This document shows positions 28,701 to 38,470 of a stretch of DNA of 64,000 nt, one piece after another. The first letter of the stretch is position 1, and each line of letters opens with the position of its first letter. Location: assembly GCF_000614145.1 (NCBI RefSeq), contig NZ_BAKK01000023.1, forward strand, positions 1 through 64,000, written 5' to 3'. Position numbers and translations under genes: made by a program. This DNA is from Bacteroides faecichinchillae JCM 17102 (lineage in GTDB: Bacteria; Bacteroidota; Bacteroidia; Bacteroidales; Bacteroidaceae). Below the pieces are notes generated by a model. The model made no database searches. It was not told the DNA's origin and worked only from the letters and a program-made list of their open reading frames with translations.

Positions 28701-30241
28701 GCTTTTGCAGAAAGTGAAAGTTCATACAAAGAATCTTTTGGCAAAAAATGATGCAATTGCAAATCAGTTACTTTCAGATCTGCTGTATATACTTCGCTTG
28801 ATGTATTCAAAGCCGCATTCGCATCGATCGTACCTCCTTTATTCTTCAACTTCAATTTGACCTTGTATTGTGGTCCTTTTATATCTACTTTAGTCGATAA
28901 ATTCATACTATCGGGAATCACTAACGTACCGTTGGGAGCAGTACCCATCAATGCGGTCAGAAAGTTCAGATTACCTGTCTTCATTTCCAAACCGATTGTT
29001 CCTGAACGAGTCAGACTATCCGCCAAATTTTCCATCAATCCTCCACCTTTAGCAGAAAAAGCTCCCGGTAAATCAACCGTAAAACCGGAAATTTGCATTT
29101 GCTTCAAATTCCCTTCCGTCCCTGCACGAATGACGAGTGGACGGAAAGGATAAGCTTTTTTAAAGCTATCCGGCAATCCTCCTGCAAACAACAACACATC
29201 TTCTTTACCGATAAAAGCATTGAAACGGGCAGTTAATCGTCCGGCAGTCGGAATATTAATTAGTTCCCAATAAGTTTGTGCCGTCAAATTCATTTCAGAA
29301 TGAGGTGTCTTTAAAATCAGATTGGGAACACGAATAATAGAATCATTAGAAAATAAATGCCCGGTTAGTGAAGTAATACTTAAACCCGAACGTTCATTCA
29401 TCGTAGCTTCACGAATGATCGCATTCATATCTCGCCCCTGATAAAGTAAAGAATCCAATCCAATCTGAATATCACGGACCGCAATATGAGAAGCATCGAA
29501 ACCTTTCGCAGGCTCAGCATTTCCTGTATCATAACTGGCAGAAGCACCCGATAGGAGAAATTGTTTCAAAGCATAAGACTGATTCTTCAGGTCTGCATAG
29601 CCTTCATTGATCGTAGCTTCTCCAATATGAGCAGCCATCTTCATCGAGTCAGTAGGAAGTTCCATATTGAACGATATATTATTTAATTTCAGTTGATGAA
29701 GGTCTATTTTCCAGTTTATCGGTGATGTGGCAGTAGTATCTTTAGGCGTCGTTGTAGTATCATTCATTAACAATTGTACATGGGTATCAGAAAGTTCTGC
29801 CCGATTGACAACAGCTACTTGATTAGGCAGATCAACCCCATGACTTTCCAATAGAAATTGTCCTAGAACGCCTTGAACTTTCATACCTTCTATTAAATTA
29901 GCAGAATTAACGACTACATTCTTCAAGGTTATATCGTCCACTTCTACTTTTCCTTTAAAAAGAGGCATTGCCTGTACATGTACATTCAGGCTTTCCAATG
30001 ACAATAAAGTATCCGGTTGCTGAATAACTTCTACCCCGCGCACTAATAAATTAAGTGGAAAACGTAAATCAATCCGCTGAATTTGAATATCCATTCCAGT
30101 TGCTTTTGAAGCATATGATGTAACCTCCCGACGTAAAAGATTCTGTACGGGAGGAATATAGAGCAATACCATCAGTATCGCAAAGAGTAATACCGGGGTA
30201 AGCAGTATCCAGCTCACCCATCTTATCCATTTTCGTTTCAT
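25731..30241 (-). CDS. tamB: TamB translocation/assembly module protein, interrupted by one frameshift
   Basis: A protein of about 1500 residues spanning the periplasm from an N-terminal membrane anchor (WILLTPVLLFAILMVLLYIPPVQ) to the C-terminal DUF490 domain with the ending TETGVGLILRKKLDKLGE. It is read as two pieces, 27941-30241 and 25731-27944. The downstream piece has no ATG, only TTG at 27944. One extra T in the run of four near 27953-27956 joins ...EIRNSHF to SSSLIGEIHDKDAEL. A real two-gene split by a 4-base overlap is possible but much less likely given the family length. TamB works with the TamL protein downstream. Confidence 0.87.
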
Positions 30242-30325
30242 GCAGGATGTGTCAGTGTATAAAGATGATACAAAGTAAACAATTAAATCTGAAAAAAGGT
30301 TTGGCTACAAGGCAAAACTTGCTTA

Positions 30326-32682
30326 TCAACAGGAATCACGTTTTCCATAATTTTGTGCCAAATGGATTACTTTCTGAATTAAGTTCAACACTTCTTTTGT
30401 CGTTATATGTATTTCTTGAGTAAACTCCTCACTACGACGCCCTTCTAACCAGCTCAACTTTGGAACTATTTCAACCGCACCAATTAAAGTAAAAAGAGGA
30501 AGGAGTTTATGAGCCATAGCTGCTATTCCATCTACTTGTTTGTTATCCAAAGAGCATTGCATTTGGGCTGCATTCTTTATAGTTTCTTCAATGAAACTCT
30601 TTATAATATTTTGGGCTGCTTCCGGATCATCTTCGGAAAAGGCAGTTAAGGATGAAAAATTCAACGAAGATGTTTCAGACGAATTACAAGAGGGCGTTGG
30701 GGGGACTGAGTTTTTACTTCATCAGTTAGAAGTTTCTCTTTATCCAGTACTACCTGTCCACCATATACTACAGAAAGCAATTCTTTGATAGTAAAAGGTT
30801 TATGTAAACAACCGGCAAATCCATGTTCATGCAAAGCCTCTTCATCCATTTCGCTTCGTGCAGTAACAGCTATAATCGGAATAGTCCGTGCTTGGGAAAT
30901 ATTGGATGCACGCAATAGTTTCACCAAGTCAAATCCATTAATAGCAGGCATTTGTATATCGGTTAATAATACGTCAAATTCAGAAGAGCGAAGCTGTTCT
31001 ATCAGTTCTTCCAATTGTTCACAACAAACTGTTACAATCTGCGATTGTGCCAACATAGCAGCAGTTAGACTTAATTGAATTTTATCATCATCGATAAGAA
31101 GAATCCGCAAAGTCTTTTGAGGATTAACAGTCTCAAGATTTGCAGATTTCTCTTCCAATGCCTCCGAATATTTATTTTCCTTCACTGATCTGCCCACAGG
31201 ATAGAGGGGCAAGATTACAGTGAAACAGCTTCCTTCTCCCAACGTACTCTTTACATCAATCTCACCTTCAAGAAGAGTGACCAGTTTTTTCACGATAGAC
31301 AGACCAAGTCCAAAACCTTCCTCTCCCTGTGCACCAGGAAGTCGTGTGAACTCCTGAAATATTCGTTCACGATCCCCTGGAGCCATTCCTTTTCCTGTAT
31401 CTGTAATAGTAATTGTCAATCTGGATGAACGATAGGAAACATCTAATGTGATTCCTCCTTTTTGAGAAAATTTCACTGCATTCGACAAAAGATTATTCAC
31501 GATCTGACGCATCCGTAAAGGATCACTGATATATTTATCCGATAATTCAGGAGCTATATTACATTTCAAAGCCAATCCCTTTGCAGCGGTTAGCGGTTCA
31601 AAGCTAACACGTATTTCTTCAAACATTTGGGCCGGATTGAAAACAATACGATTGACTTCCGCTTTGTTCAGATCAAGTCGATGAAAGTCCAGCAGATCGC
31701 TAACCAGCTTCAACAAATGTTCTGATGAGCTTTTCATGTTTTCCAAATAGAAACGTTGTCTCTCATCTTCCGTTAAATGGGAAAGTAATTCTGTATAGCC
31801 CATAATGGAACCTAATGGCGCTTTGAAGTCATGAGTTATGGCAAGCATTAGTTTCTCACGCGCAACAAGTAGGTCTTCCGCTCGTTTATTAGCTTCCTCC
31901 AGTTGTTGTCGATAACGATTACTGCGAGTGATATCCCGACCGATCAGCACCAGAAAAAAGCCGGACAGCAACACTGCACCAATGGCAATTCCCGCAATAA
32001 TACGTGCTGAACGCATTCTCACAGCCTGCTGTAATTCTGCATCCTGTTGGGCGCGAATAGACATTTCCTCCTCATAACCTTTGATGAGGCTATCCATTCT
32101 TGCCGTCAGTTGATTATTCATCCGTTGATATTTCGTACTGGTACGCCGAATACTCTTTTTCTGTTGCAAACGTTTCTCTTCATTCGCCATACGTATTTTC
32201 TGTTGAAGAGAATCGGTTGTTGAAGTAGCAGGTTCCAAAATTGTATCTGTCGCAACTTCCAAAGAAGTATTCACTAATACGGCACTATCCTGTTTTGAAG
32301 GTACAAATGCTTCTGCTAAACGTTTAAAAAAACTTTTCTTCTTCGGAGTGGTCAATAAAGAATCACGTTTTGTAATCACCCGATGTTGCACACGCTGTAC
32401 GGTTATCACTGAATCCTGCTGTTCCGAAATAATTTCTTCAATTTCTGAAGTAGAAAGCAAATTGTCATTTGCCTCACTCAATACCCGTAACATTTGAAGC
32501 GTATTCTGGTCCTTCTCATGAAGAAGTAACATCAAACTATCTGTCCGTAGATTTTGCTGGTTATCGGCAGCCGACAACTTTTCCATCTCATGATGCACAA
32601 ATATCAATGAGAAAAGAAGAATCGCCAACAATAGAGTATATCCAATGGTGATTTTCAGTTTAGTAAAACGAAAAGAAGACAT
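30326..32682 (-). CDS. Membrane hybrid histidine kinase (HisKA-HATPase-REC-Hpt), interrupted by one frameshift
   Basis: The kinase piece (30661-32682, 673 residues) has a short N-terminus, TM1 (about 13-29), a periplasmic part with coiled-coil character, TM2 (about 228-247), HisKA with H284 in ITHDFKAPLG, ATP-binding motifs (NNLLSNAVKFS, DTGKGMAPG, GEEGFGLGLS) and a receiver domain with D575 in LLTDIQMP. An Hpt domain follows at 30326-30664 with the histidine in MAHKLLPLF. The Hpt piece has no ATG, only TTG. The frame changes around a run of six G at 30699-30704; a seventh would fuse them through a serine/threonine-rich linker. It is probably a phosphorelay kinase; the NtrC-type regulator at 36213 is a possible partner. 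Confidence 0.85.
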
Positions 32683-32685
32683 AGA

Positions 32686-34041
32686 TTATAAATATGATGA
32701 ATTTGCTGCCAAAGTTCTCGTCTTCTGACGAAAACGTAACCATAACATAAACCCTGCACTAGTCAGTCCAAAAGGAAACGCCATCCAGACACCTACAATT
32801 CCCCAATTCATCATAAAGCCACAGAAATAGCCAACAGGAAGGGAAATCAGAAAGTAAGCGACAAAAGCGATGAACATCATCGGTTTCACATCAGAAATTC
32901 CCCGCAAAGCATTGGCAAATGTTATTTGCAAACCGTCACCAAACTGGTATACCAGAAATGGGAAAATAAGAGATGTCACCATAGCTGCAACTTCCGGACT
33001 ATCTGTAAACCAATTACCCAAATGATTACGACATAGAAAGACTATCAACGAAAGTACAAAACCTAAAACCATCATCACATGAAAACCGGCATAAGCTGAA
33101 CGACGTACATTAAGCATATCATTTTGACCTTTAAAGTTACTAACACGAACAGCAACAGCAGCTCCCATTCCATAGTACATCATGAAAGTAAACTGAGAAA
33201 TTGCTAACATAACCTGATGAGAGGCTAAAGCTATAGTGCCCAACCATCCAATCATTATCGCACTCAAACTGAAAGAGGCTGTCTCCATTCCCATTTGCAA
33301 GGCAATGGGCCAACCCAAACCATTCAGACGGCCAAATATCGTACGCGACCATCCCAAACGGTAAAAACCTATTTTATAACGAAGAAAACGGCGACTGCGT
33401 AAAAAGACTAAAACAAAAATAACGACCATCATAATACGGGAAAACAAAGTACTAATACCTGCCCCCAATAATCCCAACTCAGGGAAACCAAGTTTGCCAT
33501 AAATCAGAATATAATTCCCGATAATATTCAATACATTTCCACCCAACAATATCCACATGGCCGTTTGTGTATCAGTTATACCATCGGTAAATTGCTTGAA
33601 TCCATTGAAAAGCATAACGAAAATCAATGAAGCAAGCAAAACAAGATAATAAGGTCTTATTAAGGGGATCAGTTCTTCCGGCTGTCCAAGATTCTCCAGA
33701 TTGAAATAAAGGACACACATACATATTGTAAGCAAAACAGCTATCAATAAATTCGCCAATAAACTACAACGTAGTGCTTGACCGGCAGGAGCAAACTGAT
33801 GGGTACCATACAACCCTCCTACAATAGGTGTTAATCCGTACGAAAATCCTGTGCTAAAAATAATAACCAGATTGAACACATTATTAACAAAAGAAGCTGC
33901 TCCCAGTTCTATTGTGCTATGATGTCCGATCATTAAAGTATCGGCAAAACCTAGTACTATAACCCCAATTTGCCCGATCACAATCGGCAAACCCAGATAA
34001 ATTAATGCTTTATAGTGTTCTTTGTATATCTTATAGAACAT
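32686..34041 (-). CDS. MATE-family efflux transporter
   Basis: A 451-residue inner membrane protein with about 12 hydrophobic segments. MATE hallmarks include LGLPIVIGQIGVIVLGFADTLMIGHHST at the start of the fold and GWPIALQMGMETASFSLSAIMIGWLG at the start of the second half. It exports cationic drugs or metabolites by Na+ or H+ exchange. I start at the ATG at 34041 (MFYKIYKEHY); a TTG nine bases upstream overlaps the previous stop. It lies in a tight minus-strand operon with the M16 peptidase and the hybrid kinase. Confidence 0.9.
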   Translation of the reverse strand: MFYKIYKEHYKALIYLGLPIVIGQIGVIVLGFADTLMIGHHSTIELGAASFVNNVFNLVIIFSTGFSYGLTPIVGGLYGTHQFAPAGQALRCSLLANLLIAVLLTICMCVLYFNLENLGQPEELIPLIRPYYLVLLASLIFVMLFNGFKQFTDGITDTQTAMWILLGGNVLNIIGNYILIYGKLGFPELGLLGAGISTLFSRIMMVVIFVLVFLRSRRFLRYKIGFYRLGWSRTIFGRLNGLGWPIALQMGMETASFSLSAIMIGWLGTIALASHQVMLAISQFTFMMYYGMGAAVAVRVSNFKGQNDMLNVRRSAYAGFHVMMVLGFVLSLIVFLCRNHLGNWFTDSPEVAAMVTSLIFPFLVYQFGDGLQITFANALRGISDVKPMMFIAFVAYFLISLPVGYFCGFMMNWGIVGVWMAFPFGLTSAGFMLWLRFRQKTRTLAANSSYL

Positions 34042-34046
34042 TGCTT

Positions 34047-35285
34047 TCAAACACCTTGTTTTTTATAATACAATATAACCCCATTCTCTTTTCGAAAAGC
34101 TGTCTGGGCTACATCTTGCAACTGCTTTGCAGTTACTCTACGATAACAATCCACCTCAGATTCCAAATCTTCCGCCTGTCCAAGTAGTTCGAACCAGGCT
34201 AAATTAGTCGCTACATTCAAATAATTGATATTTCCGAATATCTGAGTCGATTCAAACTTATTTTTTACTTTTTCCAATTCCTTTGCATCCACTGTTTCCT
34301 GCTGTAAAAATTCTAATTCTTCCCGTACAGCAGCTTCAGCTTGTTCCAAAGATACACCGGCTGATGGTTTCCCACAAATATGGAATAAACCTGCATCTAC
34401 ACTACCGGCAATATATGCATCAATACTAGAGAATAGTTGTTTCTCTTGTACAAGACGCTGATTGAATCGGCTGGAACGTCCGTTACTTAATATATCTGAT
34501 AAAATATCGAATGCGTAATAATCTGAAGAATGATGATCGCACATGTGATATGCCATAAATAAAGAATCAAGCGGCACATTGCGTTCCACCGTCAATCGGC
34601 GTTCTTCTGTTTGTACCGATTCCTGTGGCAGATTTCTTACTGGTACTTCCCTACGAGGAATAGATCCAAACCACTTTTCCGTGAATGCCACCGCCTCTTC
34701 AAAAGAAATATTTCCTGTAACAGCCAGTATTGCATTATTCGGAGCATAGAAGCGGAAGAAGAAATCTTTCACTTCTTCCAAAGTCGCATTAGCAATATGT
34801 GATAAATCTTTTCCAATGGTCGGCCATTGATAGGGATGTGTCCGATAAGCCAAAGGACGCAAAAGATGTCCCACATCTCCATAAGGTTGATTCAAACAGC
34901 GCTGCTTGAACTCTTCCATTACCACGCCCCGCTGTACTTCCAGACTCCGTTCACTGAAATCAAGACTCAGCATACGATCGGATTCCAGCCAAAAACCGGT
35001 TTCCACATTTTGCCGAGGTACAGTGAGGTAGTAATTGGTAATGTCATTGTTTGTCCAGGCATTATTCTCACCACCCGCCAATTGAAGCGGCATATCATAA
35101 TCGGGGATATTTACCGAGCCGCCAAACATCAGGTGTTCAAACAGATGGGCAAAACCGGTATGTTCGGGATGTTCATCACGAGCTCCCACATTATATAATA
35201 TATTAAGGGCTACCATCTGCGTACTTTCGTCCTGCGAATGTACCAGACGTAACCCATTGTCAAGAATATGCCTGTTTATTTTCAT
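34047..35285 (-). CDS. M16-family zinc peptidase
   Basis: A 412-residue pitrilysin-fold protease. The inverted zinc motif HxxEH is seen in FAHLFEHLMFGG near residue 46-50, and the downstream glutamate motif EEFKQRCLNQPYGD near 124. No signal peptide is seen, so it is probably cytosolic. It starts directly after the cyclophilin stop with no gap. Confidence 0.9.
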   Translation of the reverse strand: MKINRHILDNGLRLVHSQDESTQMVALNILYNVGARDEHPEHTGFAHLFEHLMFGGSVNIPDYDMPLQLAGGENNAWTNNDITNYYLTVPRQNVETGFWLESDRMLSLDFSERSLEVQRGVVMEEFKQRCLNQPYGDVGHLLRPLAYRTHPYQWPTIGKDLSHIANATLEEVKDFFFRFYAPNNAILAVTGNISFEEAVAFTEKWFGSIPRREVPVRNLPQESVQTEERRLTVERNVPLDSLFMAYHMCDHHSSDYYAFDILSDILSNGRSSRFNQRLVQEKQLFSSIDAYIAGSVDAGLFHICGKPSAGVSLEQAEAAVREELEFLQQETVDAKELEKVKNKFESTQIFGNINYLNVATNLAWFELLGQAEDLESEVDCYRRVTAKQLQDVAQTAFRKENGVILYYKKQGV

Positions 35286-36122
35286 TTATTCTACTTCTAC
35301 TTTTACAATTTTCACATCTTCTTCAGGACGGTCACTACGATCCGTTTTCACCTGCTGAATCTTGTCTACGATATCCATTCCTTCTACCACTTCACCGAAC
35401 ACAGTATATTCACCATCCAAGTGCGGAGTTCCTCCTATTGTAGTATAAGCTTCTACCTGTTCGGGAGTAAAACGGAATTCAGGTTGTTTGGCTGCCTCCT
35501 CCTCTGCCTGGGCAATCAATTTATCCTGTAACTCAAGAAGACCTTTTTCATCATTGTTTTTCCGCATTTTATAGATATCTTTCATGTGTTTTTGAGCTAA
35601 GGTATTAAAAATAAGAGTGACCTTATTTTCATTCATCCCTCTTTCCATATTTATCAGGGTAGTGTCGTTGTAAACTTTACCCGTTACTATATAAAACTGA
35701 CAACCGGATGACTCTTTCTTCGGATTCACATTATCTCCTTGACGGGCAGCAGATAAAGCACCTCTCTTATGGAAATATTTCGGATATACAAATTCTGCCG
35801 GAATAGTATAACCTACATCACCCGAACCCAACATTTTTCCTTTCGGAGCATTCTTTGATTCCGGATCACCGGCCTGTATCATAAACTCTTTAATCACACG
35901 ATGAAACAATGTTCCGTCATACACTCCTTCTTTAGCTAATTTGATAAAGTTATCCCGATGTTTCGGTGTCTCATTATACAACTTAACTTTGATGTCACCC
36001 AAAGTTGTTTCAATCTTTACCAATGTTTCCTTATCCATATTATCTCCTTTTTTGTTACCTGTTTTACAAGCCATGAGTCCGAAAAACGATATGGTTAATA
36101 GTATTAATACAATCTTTTTCAT
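35286..36122 (-). CDS. Cyclophilin-type peptidyl-prolyl isomerase lipoprotein
   Basis: A 278-residue protein with a signal and lipobox ending at C19 (LMAC). The cyclophilin core has GTLFHRVIKEFMIQAGDP and SSGCQFYIVTG, and the C-terminal part has YTVFGEVVEGMDIVDKI. An insert of about 60 charged residues after the NM..GMNENK region separates the core strands. It should assist folding in the periplasm. It is the first gene of the operon that runs through to TamL, with its promoter at 36148-36155. Confidence 0.92.
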   Translation of the reverse strand: MKKIVLILLTISFFGLMACKTGNKKGDNMDKETLVKIETTLGDIKVKLYNETPKHRDNFIKLAKEGVYDGTLFHRVIKEFMIQAGDPESKNAPKGKMLGSGDVGYTIPAEFVYPKYFHKRGALSAARQGDNVNPKKESSGCQFYIVTGKVYNDTTLINMERGMNENKVTLIFNTLAQKHMKDIYKMRKNNDEKGLLELQDKLIAQAEEEAAKQPEFRFTPEQVEAYTTIGGTPHLDGEYTVFGEVVEGMDIVDKIQQVKTDRSDRPEEDVKIVKVEVE

Positions 36123-36147
36123 AACACTTTTATTTAATTTAAGTTTG

Positions 36148-36155
36148 CAAATATA
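36148..36155 (-). promoter_or_regulatory. -7 promoter element for the cyclophilin operon
   Basis: The minus strand reads TATATTTG, an exact TAnnTTTG match, 26 bases before the ATG at 36122. Confidence 0.55.
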
Positions 36156-36176
36156 CTACTTTCACTGAAATCCTCT

Positions 36177-36184
36177 TACCTTTG
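36177..36184 (+). promoter_or_regulatory. -7 promoter element for the NtrC-type regulator
   Basis: TACCTTTG, an exact TAnnTTTG match, 29 bases before the ATG at 36213. It is only about 20 bases from the divergent cyclophilin promoter, so the two promoters may interfere. Confidence 0.55.
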
Positions 36185-36212
36185 TACCTTAATAAAAGAG
36201 GAAAAACCTGAT

Positions 36213-37571
36213 ATGATGAAATCTATATTAATCGTCGAAGATGATATCACTTTTGGGATGATGCTGAAAACCTGGTTAGGTAAAAAAGGATTTGAAGTAT
36301 CTTCGGTAAGTAATATTGCCCGTGCACGCAAGTATATCGAAAACCAAGAAACAGACCTGATTTTATCAGATTTACGTCTACCTGACCAAGATGGTATCGA
36401 TCTCTTGAAATGGATGAACGGGCAGGATAAAAAGATTCCTCTCATCATTATGACTGGCTATGCAGACATCCAATCTGCTGTACAAGCGATGAAATTGGGT
36501 GCACGAGATTATGTCGCAAAACCAGTGAACCCAGAAGAGCTACTGAAGAAAATATCGGAAGCATTGCTAGAAGAGCAAACTCCTGCCACTCCCACTGCTA
36601 GTAAATCTTCGCCTAAAAAAGTTGTTGCTAAAGAAGTTACAGAATCGCACCGGACATACTTGGAAGGAGAAAGTGAAGCTGCCAAACAGTTATATAATTA
36701 TGTTGGTTTAGTAGCTCCCACTAATATGTCTGTACTTATCAACGGTTCGAGTGGAACCGGAAAAGAATATGTAGCTCACCGCATTCACCAGCTTAGCAAA
36801 CGGAATGATAAACCATTTATCGCAGTAGATTGTGGCTCTATTCCTAAAGAATTGGCAGCTTCCGAATTCTTTGGTCATGTGAAAGGTTCTTTCACTGGAG
36901 CTTTGAATGATAAAGTCGGTGCTTTCGTCGCTGCAAATGGGGGTACGATCTTTTTGGATGAAATAGGAAATCTCAGTTATGAGGTACAAATACAACTGCT
37001 CCGGGCTTTACAGGAGCGAAAAATACGTCCTGTCGGCTCAACTCAGGAAATAACGGTAGATATCCGCCTTGTATCTGCAACCAACGAGAATCTGGAACAA
37101 GCTATCGAGAAAGGTACCTTTAGAGAAGACCTTTATCATCGAATCAATGAGTTTACTTTACGAATGCCGGATCTGAAAGATCGTAACGAAGATATCTTAC
37201 TGTTTGCCAACTTCTTCCTCGATCAAGCTAATAAAGAATTGGATAAGCATTTAATCGGTTTTGATTCCAAAGCATCCAGATTGCTAATGGATTACCATTG
37301 GCCTGGTAACCTGCGCCAAATGAAGAATATTGTAAAACGTGCTACTTTATTAGCTCAGGGCAGTTTCATCACCCCTACCGAACTGGGAACGGAACTATTA
37401 GAGACTACTGTGACTAATATTACAAGTATGGCTTTAAGAAATGAAGAATCTGAAAAAGAACATATATTGGAAGCATTACGACAAACTGGAAACAACAAAA
37501 GTAAGGCTGCCCAATTACTAAACATAGATCGAAAAACATTGTATAATAAATTAAAGCTATACAACCTATAG
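36213..37571 (+). CDS. NtrC-type sigma-54 response regulator
   Basis: A 452-residue regulator. The receiver domain has the acidic pocket E9-D10-D11 and phospho-acceptor D53 (ILSDLRLPD). The AAA+ domain has Walker A GSSGTGKE, the sigma-54 contact loop as GSFTGA (A to S at position 2 of GAFTGA), and Walker B FLDEIG. A Fis-type HTH ends the protein (NNKSKAAQLLNIDRKTLYNKL). It activates sigma-54 promoters when phosphorylated. The hybrid kinase with Hpt at 30326-32682 is a candidate donor, inferred only from proximity. Confidence 0.93.
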   Translation: MMKSILIVEDDITFGMMLKTWLGKKGFEVSSVSNIARARKYIENQETDLILSDLRLPDQDGIDLLKWMNGQDKKIPLIIMTGYADIQSAVQAMKLGARDYVAKPVNPEELLKKISEALLEEQTPATPTASKSSPKKVVAKEVTESHRTYLEGESEAAKQLYNYVGLVAPTNMSVLINGSSGTGKEYVAHRIHQLSKRNDKPFIAVDCGSIPKELAASEFFGHVKGSFTGALNDKVGAFVAANGGTIFLDEIGNLSYEVQIQLLRALQERKIRPVGSTQEITVDIRLVSATNENLEQAIEKGTFREDLYHRINEFTLRMPDLKDRNEDILLFANFFLDQANKELDKHLIGFDSKASRLLMDYHWPGNLRQMKNIVKRATLLAQGSFITPTELGTELLETTVTNITSMALRNEESEKEHILEALRQTGNNKSKAAQLLNIDRKTLYNKLKLYNL

Positions 37572-37573
37572 AC

Positions 37574-37841
37574 GGAATCAGCTTCATCCCTTTATTAAAA
37601 CACACTGGTACTCCTTCTAAAGGATGCAGCCTTTTCTGGAATATGCCTAATAACTGGGAAAAAGAAACTATTCAATATTTCCAATGACATAATTGAGAAT
37701 AATGATCTCAGCTCTCTGCATCCGGATATTGTAAAACGGGGTTCCAAAGAATTAGGGAGTTATCTGAGAAAAGTGAGTGGACAACGCTCTAGCTTCAAAG
37801 CTACTAATAAACCTTACCCTTGGCCGGATGAAATAAATTAA
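37574..37841 (+). pseudogene. Unrecognised coding remnant after the response regulator
   Basis: Two overlapping open stretches look coding. The first reads GISFIPLLKHTGTPSKG then CSLFWNMPNNWEKETIQYF; the second reads NDIIENNDLSSLHPDIVKRG then SKELGSYLRKV and ends in WPDEIN and a TAA at 37839-37841. Removing one C near 37680 joins them into about 89 codons. There is no ATG at the front; the frame opens only at about 37550, inside the end of the regulator gene. I do not recognise the family. It may be the 3' end of a lost gene or a gene with an unusual start. Confidence 0.4.
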
Positions 37842-37857
37842 AATACATATAAGCAAA

Positions 37858-37888
37858 CAGGGAGTGTGGAATAATTCCACACTCCCTG
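37858..37888 (+). terminator. Perfect 14-bp hairpin
   Basis: CAGGGAGTGTGGAA, a three-base loop and its exact complement. It is probably the terminator for the regulator transcript, though there is no long T-run behind it. The stretch from 37889 to 38104 contains no gene that I can see other than the leader of the small peptide gene. Confidence 0.6.
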
Positions 37889-38104
37889 TCTACATTTTCC
37901 CCACATTCCTCAGAATTTTTCACGACTAGTCACTTCTTCATTTTATTCATATCACTATATATCAACTTATTACCCTTCCTCTCTCTTTTTGGCACGTGCT
38001 TTGAAACATATTTGAACGTAAGCGTAAAACGAAACAACCGATTCCTTAACACTTATAGAAGAGAATTGAAAACATATGTCTAATAATCTTTAAAGCAAAC
38101 GATT

Positions 38105-38299
38105 ATGAAGAAATTAGTTTTAGTAGTAGCAATGTTTATGTTTGTTTGTGGTGGTTCATTCCTTGTAAAGGCCCAAAGTAACTCTGAGAAAGCTGTGACA
38201 GCCCCTACAGAAGTGAAAGCAATTGTTGTTGTTAATGACACAGTAGTCACAGACACCGTTGCCAAAGACAGCACAACAGCTGAGCCTGTCAAGGAATAA
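38105..38299 (+). CDS. Small secreted peptide, 64 residues
   Basis: An N-terminal signal peptide (MKKLVLVVAMFMFVCGGSFL, cut likely after VKAQ) is followed by about 40 residues rich in V, T, D, K and E (VVVNDTVVTDTVAKDSTTAE). The mature part is small and acidic with a T/D repeat flavour. No family is identified, but such tiny exported peptides recur in Bacteroides. It has its own terminator at 38354-38399. Confidence 0.6.
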   Translation: MKKLVLVVAMFMFVCGGSFLVKAQSNSEKAVTAPTEVKAIVVVNDTVVTDTVAKDSTTAEPVKE

Positions 38300-38353
38300 C
38301 CTCACCCAAAACTCGCAGGAACAAAGTTTGCCGAAGAATAGTAAGCACACTAC

Positions 38354-38399
38354 AAAAAAGCCATCCCTACTTCAGTCTATTCCGGGGATGGCTTTTTTT
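38354..38399. terminator. Bidirectional terminator
   Basis: AAAAAAGCCATCCC and GGGATGGCTTTTTTT form a strong stem with A-run and T-run flanks. It serves the small peptide gene (+) and the GH76 operon (-), which converge here. Confidence 0.85.
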
Positions 38400-38470
38400 A
38401 TTCAAAAATTATCGATTCTCTCTTTCCAATACAGCCAACCGAGCATACAATTCTACCAATGCTCCTTGCA

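Noticed and set aside
25731..30241. Two separate TamB-like genes with a 4-base overlap
   Set aside because: The second piece has no ATG, and one base in a T-run joins them into the normal TamB length.
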